Shown here in pieces: positions 7,822-15,921 of a stretch of DNA of 39,585 nucleotides. Within the stretch, counting starts at the first letter, position 1. Every line of letters begins with the position of its first letter. Both the position numbers and the translations under genes were made by a program. Below the pieces are notes generated by a model that was not told the origin of the DNA, ran no database searches, and was given only the letters and a program-made list of their open reading frames with translations. Location: contig NZ_JAERQD010000053.1 in assembly GCF_016735695.1 (NCBI RefSeq), positions 1-39,585 on the forward strand, written 5' to 3'. Origin of the DNA: Microvirga zambiensis WSM3693. Lineage in GTDB: Bacteria > Pseudomonadota > Alphaproteobacteria > Rhizobiales > Beijerinckiaceae.

Positions 7822-9447
7822 CTAACGCTTAAGCGGTTCCTCAAATATGGTGTTGATTCCCTCAGAGAGCAAGTTGATGACGCTCTCGAGGTCTGGGGCC
7901 TCTGCGGCCACCTGCTCGTCGCCCTCCACGACAATGACAAAGGCAGGCTCATCCTGCTCGGCTGTGAACACCGGAACGCACAGCGACCATGCGAGTTCCG
8001 GCCATATCAGGCGTCGGCGCTGCCGGTTCGCTGGACCTGGAAGGATCTCGGTACCTTCCGCATCGTAAAGCAATCCGGCCACCTGGGCGATTTCTGTAAA
8101 GGTGGGCTCTCGGCCCAACCAGGTTCGGCCGGCAAGCGAACCTTCCATCGGCAACAGCATCGCCTCATCGGTATGCTCCTCGTAGCCGATCCCATGCCGG
8201 AGCCTGAGCGAGCGGTACAACCCGGCTTCTTTGATAGCGAGGGCAACCCGTATACGGCCGGCCAAAGCCCCCGAGGCGAAAATCCTTTCCTGCTCCTCCA
8301 GCACGGCACGGGTGAGCACATACGCATCCCTGGTGGCCTCTCGAAGAACACCTGGTCCCTCCAGAAGCCGCTGCACAATGCGGGCTCGAGCATAGTCCGT
8401 TGCTTCCGCGACCGCCTTCAAAGCGGCATCCGCGCCGATATCGAAATCCAACACCTTCAGCTGGGTTTCCATCGGAACCACTTCGAGCCGGCCGACAGCA
8501 CGTTTGTTCAAAACAGAGGAGCCGAAGATCGCCGTTTTCACGGCAGCTCCGAGCCATCCCGTCGGAGAAACCGGAGCGTTCGAGGTTGTGTCGATGATCT
8601 CGACGGCAATCGTCAGGGCGTCGGGATCGAGAGCACGCTCCTCGTCGAAGGGCCACGCCGGCAAATTCGACACGAGGCCACCATCCAGAAACACGGACGA
8701 TCCAAACTTGAAGGGGCGGAATATCACGGGAAGGCAAATTGAGGCCGCCACAGCATCGGCAACCAAGATGTCCGGTGTTTGCTCGGGTGAGAACAGCCTG
8801 AGCTGACGTGCATTCAGGTCGGTGGCAACTATCTTCAAGGTTGGCCGGCCATCAACGCCGAAATCGGAGAACCGAACATCACGCCCCGATTCAGTGGGAA
8901 AAACTCGCTCCTGCAACAGCTTCCGCAAGGCGTCCCGAAAGATATGTACACTCGACAGTCCGCTGAGCAGCCAGAGGCCTCCAATCACACCGACGATGAT
9001 CCAAACGGCTACTGCGAGCGCTACAGCCCATTTGCCGTAATCGTGGGCGACGACCACAGAGCCAAACAGGGCGAGAAGCAGCAAGCTGACTGATGCAATC
9101 CGGCGCCAGCCGGAGAAGGCTACCGCTGCAGAACGTAAAGCAGCAATCCGTGCCCACCCTCCCCGGCCGAAAATGTCGGTTGCCGCTCGGAACTTCGGAC
9201 CAAGCAATGGAAGCAGTGTTGTGCCACGGATGGGATCTGCCATGTCATCGGCATGCATCCCGGTCGCTCGCAGGGCTGCAACGATAGCACCTGCTGACGT
9301 GCCGGCGAGACCAGTGATATTCGCTCCATACTCCTCGAGCGCCTTCAGGGCGCCGATGTGGACAAGTCCTTTTGCGCCTCCCCCTTCGAATGCGACGAAC
9401 ACACGATCAACAGTCCCGTCTTCGGCAGGCTTGCTCTCCTGGATCAT
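7822..9447 (-). CDS. patatin-like phospholipase with membrane hairpin and C-terminal GAF-like region
   Basis: This is a predicted serine lipid acyl hydrolase of the patatin family. Near the N-terminus are the glycine-rich oxyanion motif EGGGAKG and the nucleophile elbow GTSAG (nucleophile about S51). The second catalytic residue is the Asp of FLDGGLVSNLP at about D255, so the Ser/Asp dyad is intact. Between them sit two hydrophobic segments (VSLLLLALFGSVVVA and ALAVAVWIIVGVIGGLWLL), which suggest a membrane hairpin within the catalytic domain. The last ~130 residues (GIGYEEHTDEAM... LCVPVFTAEQ... FVIVVEGDEQ) resemble a GAF-type sensory fold; this is tentative. I use ATG 9447; an adjacent TTG at 9450 is the alternative. 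The product has 541 residues. The small gene at 9617-9976 lies upstream on the same strand. Confidence 0.87.
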   Translation of the reverse strand: MIQESKPAEDGTVDRVFVAFEGGGAKGLVHIGALKALEEYGANITGLAGTSAGAIVAALRATGMHADDMADPIRGTTLLPLLGPKFRAATDIFGRGGWARIAALRSAAVAFSGWRRIASVSLLLLALFGSVVVAHDYGKWAVALAVAVWIIVGVIGGLWLLSGLSSVHIFRDALRKLLQERVFPTESGRDVRFSDFGVDGRPTLKIVATDLNARQLRLFSPEQTPDILVADAVAASICLPVIFRPFKFGSSVFLDGGLVSNLPAWPFDEERALDPDALTIAVEIIDTTSNAPVSPTGWLGAAVKTAIFGSSVLNKRAVGRLEVVPMETQLKVLDFDIGADAALKAVAEATDYARARIVQRLLEGPGVLREATRDAYVLTRAVLEEQERIFASGALAGRIRVALAIKEAGLYRSLRLRHGIGYEEHTDEAMLLPMEGSLAGRTWLGREPTFTEIAQVAGLLYDAEGTEILPGPANRQRRRLIWPELAWSLCVPVFTAEQDEPAFVIVVEGDEQVAAEAPDLESVINLLSEGINTIFEEPLKR

Positions 9448-9616
9448 CAATCTTTCGCCTCAGCCTCGTCATACCGCGCTTCAGTAGGTTTGACCGCCGG
9501 TAGCTAGCAGACTCAGGTAAAGACAGTACTGAGAACAGTCATATGCTCGGCAGTGTTGCTAGGTTGATGTAAGGAGGATTGGCGAAATTTCTGGAACTGC
9601 GGTCGCATTTGCCTGG

Positions 9617-9976
9617 TTAGGCCGCTTTGCTAATCGGGTAATCTGGAGCTAGCAGGAACTCGTACGGTCCGACGCGATCTGCGGCCGCTTCGAGCCGGCT
9701 GCAAAAGCGCAGATGCGCATCCTTGAGAAGGCGCCGGCCTCTTGCGCTGGGCTGCGAGAGCCTGGTGTTCTCCCCAACCAGTGCTACCGCCGCGGCGTAC
9801 AGGTCATCGGCGGCAGCCGCAATCCCAGGGTTCCGCTCAAACAGGCGCAGAGCTCGAACCAAATGTAAGCCGAGATCACGCAAGTCGGTACCACAGCCAC
9901 CCTGCTCGATCTCCCTTAAGACGGGTGCAATCGACGCAAGCTTCTCATCAACTGCGTCCGTGAGAATCTTGAACAT
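9617..9976 (-). CDS. small hypothetical protein
   Basis: This is a 119-residue, mostly helical, soluble protein that I do not recognise. It begins MFKILTDAVDEKL and contains RDLGLHLVRALRLFERNPGIAAAADDLYAAAVAL, which is cut here by description only because it is one long amphipathic region (about residues 32-66). An AGAGGAAG ribosome site directly precedes ATG 9976, which supports translation. It is 169 nt upstream of the phospholipase gene on the same strand and could share its promoter. Confidence 0.65.
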   Translation of the reverse strand: MFKILTDAVDEKLASIAPVLREIEQGGCGTDLRDLGLHLVRALRLFERNPGIAAAADDLYAAAVALVGENTRLSQPSARGRRLLKDAHLRFCSRLEAAADRVGPYEFLLAPDYPISKAA

Positions 9977-10478
9977 CTTCCTCTCGCCTTATGGGAAATA
10001 ACTCTAGGGCCGCCTCGGAGCACGAGAGGAGAATGTGCGATTATGGTTAACGAGCGATTACCTAGCCAGAGCAACTGGTGCGCCACACCTCGATTGGGTG
10101 CACTTGCGAAAACCGCAGAGCCTTTGGAGTGCCACGGACCGTAACCGACTCAGGGCTTGCATCTGAAGCAACCAACTTAAGCCGCCGCTAACCCGAGACA
10201 TCGGATCTTGAACGAGTATCGCTGTGCAAGAACAAATGTTGCTGGGATCAGCAGTCGATCGATTACATGGCTTCATCGACCTGAGCCTTTCGAAGGAAAT
10301 CCAAGCGACTAACTCGGGTTTCCCGTAGGAGCTTTCGGAAGAGTAATCTCGATTTGCCTTTGGCCCACGGTAGTTCAGCACAGGTCAGAAGCGTGGACTT
10401 GGCTGCCGCAAAAGACCCCAAGCGAGGCACATTCCAGCCCAGATTGCTTAGGAGCATGAGAGAACCTTGGAGATTCTC
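9977..10478. other. gene-free stretch
   Basis: These 502 bp contain only short overlapping reading frames with no recognisable protein and no good ribosome sites. The promoters of the leftward gene ending at 9617 and of the rightward small gene at 10479 should lie here. I found no strong -35/-10 pair and no clear repeat. Confidence 0.4.
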
Positions 10479-10685
10479 ATGACGCATTTGGACGATCAGA
10501 TTGCGAAGCACATTCAAGAAATGGTCCGTAGGGCCACGCGGAAATTAGGCGAACATCAAGAGCTGCTATCGAAGCCTGATACGCTCAATCGAATTGTCCA
10601 AGGTCTCAGGCGAGGTCCCAACTATTTCTACGACCTAATACCACCCCGACACCTTCCTCCGCGAGATGACCGCTCAGAGACTTGA
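10479..10685 (+). CDS. small hypothetical protein
   Basis: This is a 68-residue protein starting MTHLDDQIAKHIQEMVRR. The N-terminal half is a charged helix and the C-terminus is proline-rich (DLIPPRHLPPRD). GGAG lies 7 nt before ATG 10479; a TTG at 10467 is an alternative. It is not recognised. A 7-bp hairpin overlaps its stop codon. Confidence 0.5.
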   Translation: MTHLDDQIAKHIQEMVRRATRKLGEHQELLSKPDTLNRIVQGLRRGPNYFYDLIPPRHLPPRDDRSET

Positions 10686-10701
10686 GCATCAATTGCTCAA
10701 G
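10681..10701 (+). repeat. 7-bp hairpin at the end of the small gene
   Basis: CTTGAGC (10681-10687) pairs perfectly with GCTCAAG (10695-10701) across a 7-nt loop. There is no T-run afterwards, so it is at best a weak terminator. Confidence 0.4.
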
Positions 10702-10974
10702 TAGCCTTCGCCGTCCGTGAGCTCGAAGTCGGTATGGGTTCCAAACCTGCCCTCCCGTCGGCGTTTGCCATTTTATTGCCAAGGTTTAGGGCAAAGGTCC
10801 CCGCATTGCACAAGTAAGTAGTTTTATATCATCAATGCATTAATTAGCTGTCGGCATACCAGCCGCAATCCTGATCATATCGGGTGGGGTAACTCCTCAG
10901 GTGTGTTGATGTGATCCGCTTTAAGGACAACAATCTCAATGACCTTAGGCGGCATAGGTATTTAGGGGCGTGCC

Positions 10975-11124
10975 ATGGATACATTGTCATTATTGATTGT
11001 TGCCTTTGCGTCGGTCCTTGTTTCCCTCGTAGCCTATCTCGGCATAAGTGACTACATCCACCCTGTTTCAGACCTGAAATTCAGAGGGATTTACGCACGT
11101 AGGACGCCGAGGCGGTACCGTTGA
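10975..11124 (+). CDS. 49-residue single-pass membrane protein
   Basis: A short frame opens at ATG 10975 and stops at 11122-11124. It encodes MDTLSLLIVAFASVLVSLVA at the start, a clear transmembrane helix, then YLGISDYIHPVSDLKFRG and a basic tail ending RRTPRRYR. The hydrophobic start with a positive C-terminus predicts a single pass with the tail in the cytoplasm. AGGGG lies upstream of the ATG. I know no family for it; the coherent membrane-protein composition in a ~690-bp gap is the main support. Confidence 0.5.
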   Translation: MDTLSLLIVAFASVLVSLVAYLGISDYIHPVSDLKFRGIYARRTPRRYR

Positions 11125-11323
11125 TCTTTCTCAACAGCGTTTTTACTCGCGCTCTTCCACTAGATGCGGCCTAGGCATAAGGAAAAGGGCGGTCATCTAA
11201 TGCCCCGTTAGAAGGCATAGGAAGTTCCCCAAAGGCTTCGCCCATCACCGTCGGCTTAGCCACACCGCGATCAATCGCATGTCCTGCTGTCCGCGCTCCT
11301 AGGGTCGTTATCCTGGTGTGAAT

Positions 11324-11357
11324 CCTCGCGTCTGAAGCAGTTGGCTCACACGCGAGG
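11324..11357. repeat. 8-bp inverted repeat beyond the exported-protein gene
   Basis: CCTCGCGT (11324-11331) pairs with ACGCGAGG (11350-11357) over an 18-nt loop. It lies immediately after the stop codon of the leftward gene at 11371-11703 and could end its transcript, although no U-tract follows in that direction. Confidence 0.35.
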
Positions 11358-11370
11358 GTTTCCTCTCAGA

Positions 11371-11703
11371 TCAATCGCAGCGACGAACCCGTCGAACTTC
11401 AACGCGGCCCCAACGATCCGTTTCTTCAATCGTGACATCCCGGCAGCGCTCTTCGTAACGGCCGTAACGTCGATCTTCACGTCGAGCATCTCGCCTGCCC
11501 TGCTCATAGGCCCGTTCGGCCTCTTGGCGCTGACGCCAACGCTCACGGCGCTCACGCTCCTCCTGCTGAGGATCACGAACACCCACCTGAGGGCGACCAT
11601 CTGGGCCAATGCCGAATTGAAGCGTTGGCTGAGCAAAAGAAGGCGTTGCCATAACGAGACCAGAGCCAACTATAATCGTCGCCAGAGAAGCAAATTTTCT
11701 CAT
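11371..11703 (-). CDS. small exported Arg/Glu-rich protein
   Basis: This is a 110-residue protein with a Sec signal peptide (MRKFASLATIIVGSGLVMA... PSFA-QPT, cleavage near residue 24). The mature part begins LQFGIGPDGRPQVGVRDP, followed by a highly charged helix rich in R, E and Q (about residues 46-85). It ends in a segment with two cysteines, CRDVTIEETDRWGRVEVRRVRRC, described here in pieces: C-R-D-V-T and R-V-R-R-C, which could form a disulfide. AAGGGA lies upstream of ATG 11703. It is predicted to be periplasmic. This type of small basic exported protein is common in Hyphomicrobiales; no function is known. Confidence 0.75.
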   Translation of the reverse strand: MRKFASLATIIVGSGLVMATPSFAQPTLQFGIGPDGRPQVGVRDPQQEERERRERWRQRQEAERAYEQGRRDARREDRRYGRYEERCRDVTIEETDRWGRVEVRRVRRCD

Positions 11704-12059
11704 ATATTCGATCCCTTGAAAATCATTCTGTAACGCTAATACTTACACGTTGTTCCACCATTTGGCGCCGAACACGCTTTATATGCTGATCTTGGTCCTT
11801 CTTCCCTCCTTCCTGGGGCATTGTTCTTCCAGATGCCTGATACGGGAGAGAGGGAAGAGGATCAAAACCGTGGCGTGACGACCTGCTGAAGATGCTGGAC
11901 CGGGTCTGTTTGTTAGGAAAGCTCATGCTGTGGGGCAATGCTAATCCGACGCGCACCGATACCTGCCTTAGACGTCAGAAGGCGGGCCCGAACGGACGGC
12001 TTCGCCTGCCGTTAGTCTTGTATGAGCCACATGGCCCGAACAAGACGATGGAGGAAGAC
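11704..12059. other. divergent intergenic region
   Basis: This 356-bp gap lies between a leftward and a rightward gene for exported proteins. The rightward frame stays open to 11892, but that extension would precede a signal peptide and is judged non-coding. No clear promoter boxes or repeats were found. Confidence 0.4.
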
Positions 12060-12665
12060 ATGCTTAGTAAGCATCTCGCATTAGCTTTTCTCGGCACGGT
12101 CTTGGCGGCGGCTCCTGCCCTGGCGCAAACCAACCAGCCCGCAGGTACAATGCCAGCACCTTCGGCGGGTGACAGTAGTTTCGGCGCGAAAGAACCGGTG
12201 CGCATGGACACCGGGAACTGGATGACCCAGGAGCAATCGGGGCAGTGGCGAGCCTCCAGGCTCGAGGGCTTGGATGTCTACAACGACAACAACGAGAAGA
12301 TCGGGGACATTAGCGAACTCCTGGTGGACAGCAGCGGCAAGATACAGGCCGTAATCGTCGGTGTCGGAGGGTTCCTGGGCATCGGTGAACGCGATGTGGC
12401 AATCCCATTCGAGCAGATCAGGCTCGTGAACGAGCCGCGTGCTGTCGCAACCACAGGCACCGATCCGAATGCTTCGATACCGCCGAGGGCGACGGCCACG
12501 GCTCCGGGACCGGCCAGCCCGGCCGCGCCATCGACCACCGGCACGGTGGCCATGGATCGGCCTGGCGATGCGGCTGCTCGCGCGACACCGGATCATGCGG
12601 TGCTAACGACAAGCATGACCAAGGATCAGTTGAAGGCGGCTCCCGAGTTCAAATACACTCGGTAG
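12060..12665 (+). CDS. exported PRC-barrel domain protein
   Basis: This is a 201-residue protein with a Sec signal peptide (MLSKHLALAFLGTVLAAAPALAQ, predicted cleavage after residue 23; the string is a standard n-h-c signal ending ALAQ). A PRC-barrel domain spans about residues 55-125, from ASRLEGLDVYNDNNEKIGDI through GERDVAIPFEQIRL. A low-complexity Ala/Pro/Thr linker follows, then a short charged tail (TSMTKDQLKAAPEFKYTR). GGAGGAAG directly precedes ATG 12060, which decides the start. PRC-barrel proteins of this exported type occur widely in Hyphomicrobiales; the role is unknown, perhaps envelope or stress related. A terminator follows at 12681. Confidence 0.85.
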   Translation: MLSKHLALAFLGTVLAAAPALAQTNQPAGTMPAPSAGDSSFGAKEPVRMDTGNWMTQEQSGQWRASRLEGLDVYNDNNEKIGDISELLVDSSGKIQAVIVGVGGFLGIGERDVAIPFEQIRLVNEPRAVATTGTDPNASIPPRATATAPGPASPAAPSTTGTVAMDRPGDAAARATPDHAVLTTSMTKDQLKAAPEFKYTR

Positions 12666-12680
12666 GATGATGGATCGTGA

Positions 12681-12704
12681 CGAAGGGGCCATATGCCCCC
12701 TTCG
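12681..12704 (+). terminator. intrinsic terminator after the PRC-barrel gene
   Basis: CGAAGGGG (12681-12688) pairs with CCCCTTCG (12697-12704), a perfect 8-bp GC-rich stem, followed by a T-rich GCTTCTTCT. It lies 16 nt after the stop codon. Confidence 0.75.
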
Positions 12705-13141
12705 GCTTCTTCTGCAGCCGGATTCAAGGTGACGCAAAAGCCATCGATCAAATTCCCGATGTGCCGTGCGATGGATGAGGCCGTTTCATCCTACTGCGCT
12801 ACACAGCCGAATACATTTGCAGTCTCTTTGTTCTGACCGGAGCTATTCTGGCAGCCGGGAGTCGCCCGACACGTTTCGTGATAAGGATGGTGCATTCTTG
12901 ACAGGCTTTGATACGACGAAGCTCGCCGGCAACCTGACGAGGTCAATATGGAACGACCCGCTGTCAAACGCGCTCGCGGCGTTGGGAGAATCGGAACCGG
13001 AAGGAGATGGAAAAATTCAGGGCAAGGTCCCAATGTCGAAAATTACGACTTTCTGCCCGCTATCCACAGTCTTATAAAAAGATAGTTAACGCACTCTCGT
13101 CCCATCTCTATTGCTACTGAAGCAGTGATTTGGAGGCGGCC
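12705..13141. other. gene-free stretch before the NepR-like gene
   Basis: These 437 bp hold open frames of 80-103 codons on both strands, but the products have no recognisable composition or ribosome sites. The promoter of the NepR-like gene is expected near 13050-13130, where the sequence is A/T-rich (CTTATAAAAAGATAG at 13071-13085). Confidence 0.4.
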
Positions 13142-13363
13142 ATGGGAAGCAGCGTCGAAGGCGGGAGACGAGTTTCCATGATGTCGGACGAAGAACTTTT
13201 GCGTGCCATCAGCGAGGATCTCCGAAGTTTATATACCGACATCATTCGCCAGCCCCTGCCTACGAAGATTGAAGCTGCTTTGGTTCGCATAGAGGGTGCT
13301 CAACGCGAGGTTAGGAATCTGACTCGGCCAGGGTCACACTGGGCAAGTTTACCTGAGCTTTAA
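13142..13363 (+). CDS. NepR-like anti-sigma factor
   Basis: This is a 73-residue protein. Residues ~17-52 (DEELLRAISEDLRSLYTDII, then RQPLPTKIEAALVRIE) match the NepR pattern: an amphipathic helix ending LRxLYxDI, a short linker with Q/E-P-x-P, then a second helix. In Alphaproteobacteria NepR binds the sigma factor EcfG and is displaced by phosphorylated PhyR in the general stress response. GGAGG lies 5 nt before ATG 13142; GTG/TTG or internal Met codons are less likely. No phyR, ecfG or histidine kinase lies in the window, so this is an orphan, presumably a secondary NepR. Its stop overlaps the stop of a convergent small gene. Confidence 0.7.
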   Translation: MGSSVEGGRRVSMMSDEELLRAISEDLRSLYTDIIRQPLPTKIEAALVRIEGAQREVRNLTRPGSHWASLPEL

Positions 13364-13470
13364 GTACCAGCCAGAACGGCAAACGCTGTTATGAGGGAGA
13401 TGGCAACGACGCCATAGTCAGCCCAGGTGCGCCACTGCGCCTGGGTATGAAAATTCACTTCACCGAGCAT
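13360..13470 (-). CDS. 36-residue membrane peptide
   Basis: This frame starts at ATG 13470, with AGGAGG 7 nt upstream, and stops at 13360-13362. The product begins MLGEVNFHTQAQWRTWADY and continues with one hydrophobic helix (GVVAISLITAFAVLAGT) to the end. It predicts a tail-anchored or single-pass inner-membrane peptide. A plausible promoter lies at 13517-13545. It is convergent with the NepR-like gene and overlaps its last codons. I know of no named family. Confidence 0.6.
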   Translation of the reverse strand: MLGEVNFHTQAQWRTWADYGVVAISLITAFAVLAGT

Positions 13471-13516
13471 TCGCCACCCTCCTCTCTGGCTTTTCCACGC
13501 AAATCAATGTTCCCTT

Positions 13517-13545
13517 ATTGTTCTCCATCCATCAACTTGGGTCAA
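13517..13545 (-). promoter_or_regulatory. candidate sigma70-type promoter
   Basis: On the minus strand TTGACC (13545-13540) and AACAAT (13522-13517) are separated by 17 bp. That is 5/6 and 4/6 matches to consensus, about 47 nt before the ATG of the membrane peptide. Confidence 0.4.
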
Positions 13546-13757
13546 GTCATCGAGGACAACTTTCACAAGGCTGAGTGTCGCTAGAGCATCGGACTCGAAA
13601 GTGGACCTGCTTTTGGGCCAATCCGATGCTCATCCCCATTCAGCAGCGCCTGATTGGGGCGGATATGTCGGGGGCCTCCCCCACTCGTAACTCAGTAGAA
13701 TTGATCGTCGTCCGTTGGACCACATAAATGGGTGCAAGCACGCGCTCGGGATGCGAC

Positions 13758-15191
13758 ATGGCTTCACGCAAAACTCTGAATGCGAAGAATCTTGCGGGGC
13801 TCGGCGCTGAGCGACTGGCTGAGTTGCTGATCGAGATCAGCCGCGGCAATGCGGCGGCCCAACGCCGCCTGCGGCTGGAACTGGCCGCCGCCGCCAGCCC
13901 TGCCGATATGGCGCAGGAGATCCGTAAGCGCCTGACAGCTATTTCCAGATCCCGCTCCTTCGTCGATTGGCACCAGCGCAAGGCCCTTGCTGCAGATCTT
14001 GAGACCCAGAAACAGGCGATTGCCCAGGTAGCCAAAGTCGATGCCGCTGAAGCACTAGATCTCCTTTGGCGCTTCATGGCACTGGCCAATTCGATCTTCA
14101 ATCGATGTGATGACAGCAGCGGAAGCGTGTTGGCCGTCTTTCAGGCCGCATGTAATGATCTTGGTGACATTGCCAAATCAGCGAATGTCGCTCCCAACGT
14201 GCTCGCCGAGCAGACTTACCGCGCTTTGACCGAGAACGAGTTTGGTCAGTATGACCGCTTGATCGCAGTTCTGGCTCCAGCCCTCGGCCCGACGGGCCTC
14301 GACCACCTCAAGCAACTCATCCTCAAGCTGTCGCACGAACCCCTGCCGAAACCACGAGATGAAGACCGGAAAGTCATTGGTTGGAGTTCGCGCGGCGCCA
14401 TTTACGCCGACGATCTGGCCGAGAGCCATCGCAAGAGCGTTGTGCGACTGGCGCTCGAGGCAATCGCTGATGCGCAAGGAGATGTGAACGCCTTTATCGC
14501 ACAGCAAGGTGAGAAGGCACGGCGCGTTCCGAGTGTTGCCGTCGAGATCGCCCAACGGCTCCTGGCTGCCGGTCGCGCCGAGGAGGCCTGGACTGCGATC
14601 AATGCCGTCGATCAGGATCGACCCGGCTGGGTTCCCGTCGAGTGGGAGCAGGCCCGACTTGAGGTTCTCGAGACCCTCGGACGCGCCGATGAGGCGCAGG
14701 CGTTTCGCTGGGCCAGCTTCGAGCGCTCACTCAACCCGGAGCATCTACGCTCCTATCTCAAGCGCCTGCCCGACTTCGAGGACCTTGAAGCCGAGGAGCG
14801 GGCCATCGCCCATGCGCGGAGTCATCCGAGCGTGCACGTTGCCTTGGGGTTTCTGGTGACCTGGCCGGCGCTGGACCAAGCCGCACACTTGGTGCTCGCC
14901 CGTGCCGGCGAACTCAATGGTGACTTCTACGAGATCCTGGCCCCGGCCGCGGCTGCTCTGGAGGACAAGCATCCCCTGGCGGCCACCGTTCTTCGCCGGG
15001 CCCTGATCGACTTTGCCCTGGAGCAGAACCGGACCAAGCGGTACCAGCACGCCGCTCGCCACCTTGAGGAGTGCGAGAACTTGGCTGACCGGATCGAGGA
15101 TTTCGGCACCTTCGAGACGCACAATGCCTACATGAGCCGCCTCAAAGCCGAACATGGCCGCAAAAGCTCGTTCTGGAACCTGGTCATATGA
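13758..15191 (+). CDS. DUF6880-family protein
   Basis: This is a 477-residue soluble, mostly helical protein. The opening ASRKTLNAKNLAGLGAERLA, the ELLIEIS-RGN-AAAQRRLR segment and the C-terminal HGRKSSFW motif are typical of the DUF6880 family, whose function is unknown. Helical-hairpin (TPR-like) repeats are suggested in the middle (AEEAWTAINAVDQDRPGWVP, RADEAQAFRWASFERSLN). The start is uncertain: ATG 13758 gives MASRKT, while ATG 13728 adds MGASTRSGCD. A truncated copy of its 5' end, including the upstream DNA, lies at 84-242. The genes downstream are on the other strand. Confidence 0.8.
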   Translation: MASRKTLNAKNLAGLGAERLAELLIEISRGNAAAQRRLRLELAAAASPADMAQEIRKRLTAISRSRSFVDWHQRKALAADLETQKQAIAQVAKVDAAEALDLLWRFMALANSIFNRCDDSSGSVLAVFQAACNDLGDIAKSANVAPNVLAEQTYRALTENEFGQYDRLIAVLAPALGPTGLDHLKQLILKLSHEPLPKPRDEDRKVIGWSSRGAIYADDLAESHRKSVVRLALEAIADAQGDVNAFIAQQGEKARRVPSVAVEIAQRLLAAGRAEEAWTAINAVDQDRPGWVPVEWEQARLEVLETLGRADEAQAFRWASFERSLNPEHLRSYLKRLPDFEDLEAEERAIAHARSHPSVHVALGFLVTWPALDQAAHLVLARAGELNGDFYEILAPAAAALEDKHPLAATVLRRALIDFALEQNRTKRYQHAARHLEECENLADRIEDFGTFETHNAYMSRLKAEHGRKSSFWNLVI

Positions 15192-15390
15192 AGGGGCGAA
15201 ATCAGTCACTGAAGCAGCCGTATTGGGACTATGCCTGACGCAGAACCATAGCTTTGCTCTCGCTTCAACGAAGCCGCGAGAAATTACAGCACGCTACGCA
15301 GCCGCATGTGCTTTCGGCATGCGGTCTGCGCACCTTTGTCTCATGGGATCAATGTCACGAGCATCAAGCCATTTCCTCTCAGAGAATGTA

Positions 15391-15618
15391 TCACGCGTCG
15401 GCAGGATGCTCCCCGATGAGAGTTCCAATCAGCCGTAGTAATTCTTGCTGTTCCGGACCGGCGCCGCGATTCAGGAAAGTCGCGATCTCCTCATGCTCCA
15501 CCTGCCCTCCAGACGCCGCATTGGCTTCGTGGCGAATGAACACCGCACCTGAAGGATCTGCAATGAGGTACCAGCGATCGCCGCTTGAGCTTTCGTAGAG
15601 CTTACGCACCTTTTTCAT
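15391..15618 (-). CDS. small conserved-looking hypothetical protein
   Basis: This is a 75-residue protein: MKKVRKLYESSSGDRWYLIA, then DPSGAVFIRHEANAASGG, then an acidic helix (EHEEIATFLNRG) and a C-terminal helix (EQQELLRLIGTLI). The alternating pattern of the first half suggests a small beta-hairpin domain. GAGG precedes ATG 15618. It lies 44 nt downstream of the Hfq-like gene and is probably its co-transcribed partner. Proteins of this type occur in rhizobial genomes; the function is unknown. Confidence 0.7.
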   Translation of the reverse strand: MKKVRKLYESSSGDRWYLIADPSGAVFIRHEANAASGGQVEHEEIATFLNRGAGPEQQELLRLIGTLIGEHPADA

Positions 15619-15662
15619 GCGAATTCCACCTCGGAGGGTCAGAGAAGTCGAGATTTATCGGA

Positions 15663-15890
15663 TCAAGTTGGGTCCGCCAAATCGAGCGACATCGCGGGGT
15701 TGATCGCCGAAATCGCATGCTTGTAGATGAGCTGGGAGCTGTTACCTCGCACAAGCACGACCGTAAACTTGTCAAACTGCTCGATCTGGCCCAGCAGCCT
15801 GATTCCGTTCACGAGGAACATCATGACCTCAATCCGGTTCTCGCAAAGATGATCGAGGACCGTGTCTTGAATCAGCGGAGGCCTTTGCAT
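15663..15890 (-). CDS. Hfq paralogue (Sm-like RNA-binding protein)
   Basis: This is a 75-residue Sm-fold protein that aligns with E. coli Hfq almost without gaps (one inserted residue near position 50). It keeps Q8-D9, LVNGI (26-30), GQIE-F-D (34-40), F42 and the Sm2 motif YKHAIS (56-61). These make the hexamer core and the proximal U-binding pocket. It differs at several RNA-contact sites: rim R16 and R17 are C and E, distal Y25 is F, Q33 is L, and Q41 is K. The main housekeeping hfq of Hyphomicrobiales is normally chromosomal next to hflX, so this is a divergent second copy. I use ATG 15890; the frame is open further upstream but overlaps the preceding gene. It is the middle gene of a three-gene leftward cluster. 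Confidence 0.85.
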   Translation of the reverse strand: MQRPPLIQDTVLDHLCENRIEVMMFLVNGIRLLGQIEQFDKFTVVLVRGNSSQLIYKHAISAINPAMSLDLADPT

Positions 15891-15921
15891 ATTCACGAAC
15901 GCCCCTATCCTACGACACGGC

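Noticed and set aside
11324..11357. tRNA-like fold
   Set aside because: Only one 8-bp stem; no cloverleaf arms or T-loop consensus.
11892..12059. N-terminal extension of the PRC-barrel protein
   Set aside because: Would place 56 residues before a clear Sec signal peptide; the strong ribosome site is at 12060.
12766..13077. 103-codon frame on the + strand and an 80-codon frame opposite
   Set aside because: No ribosome site, no coherent composition, and the two frames overlap; judged non-coding.
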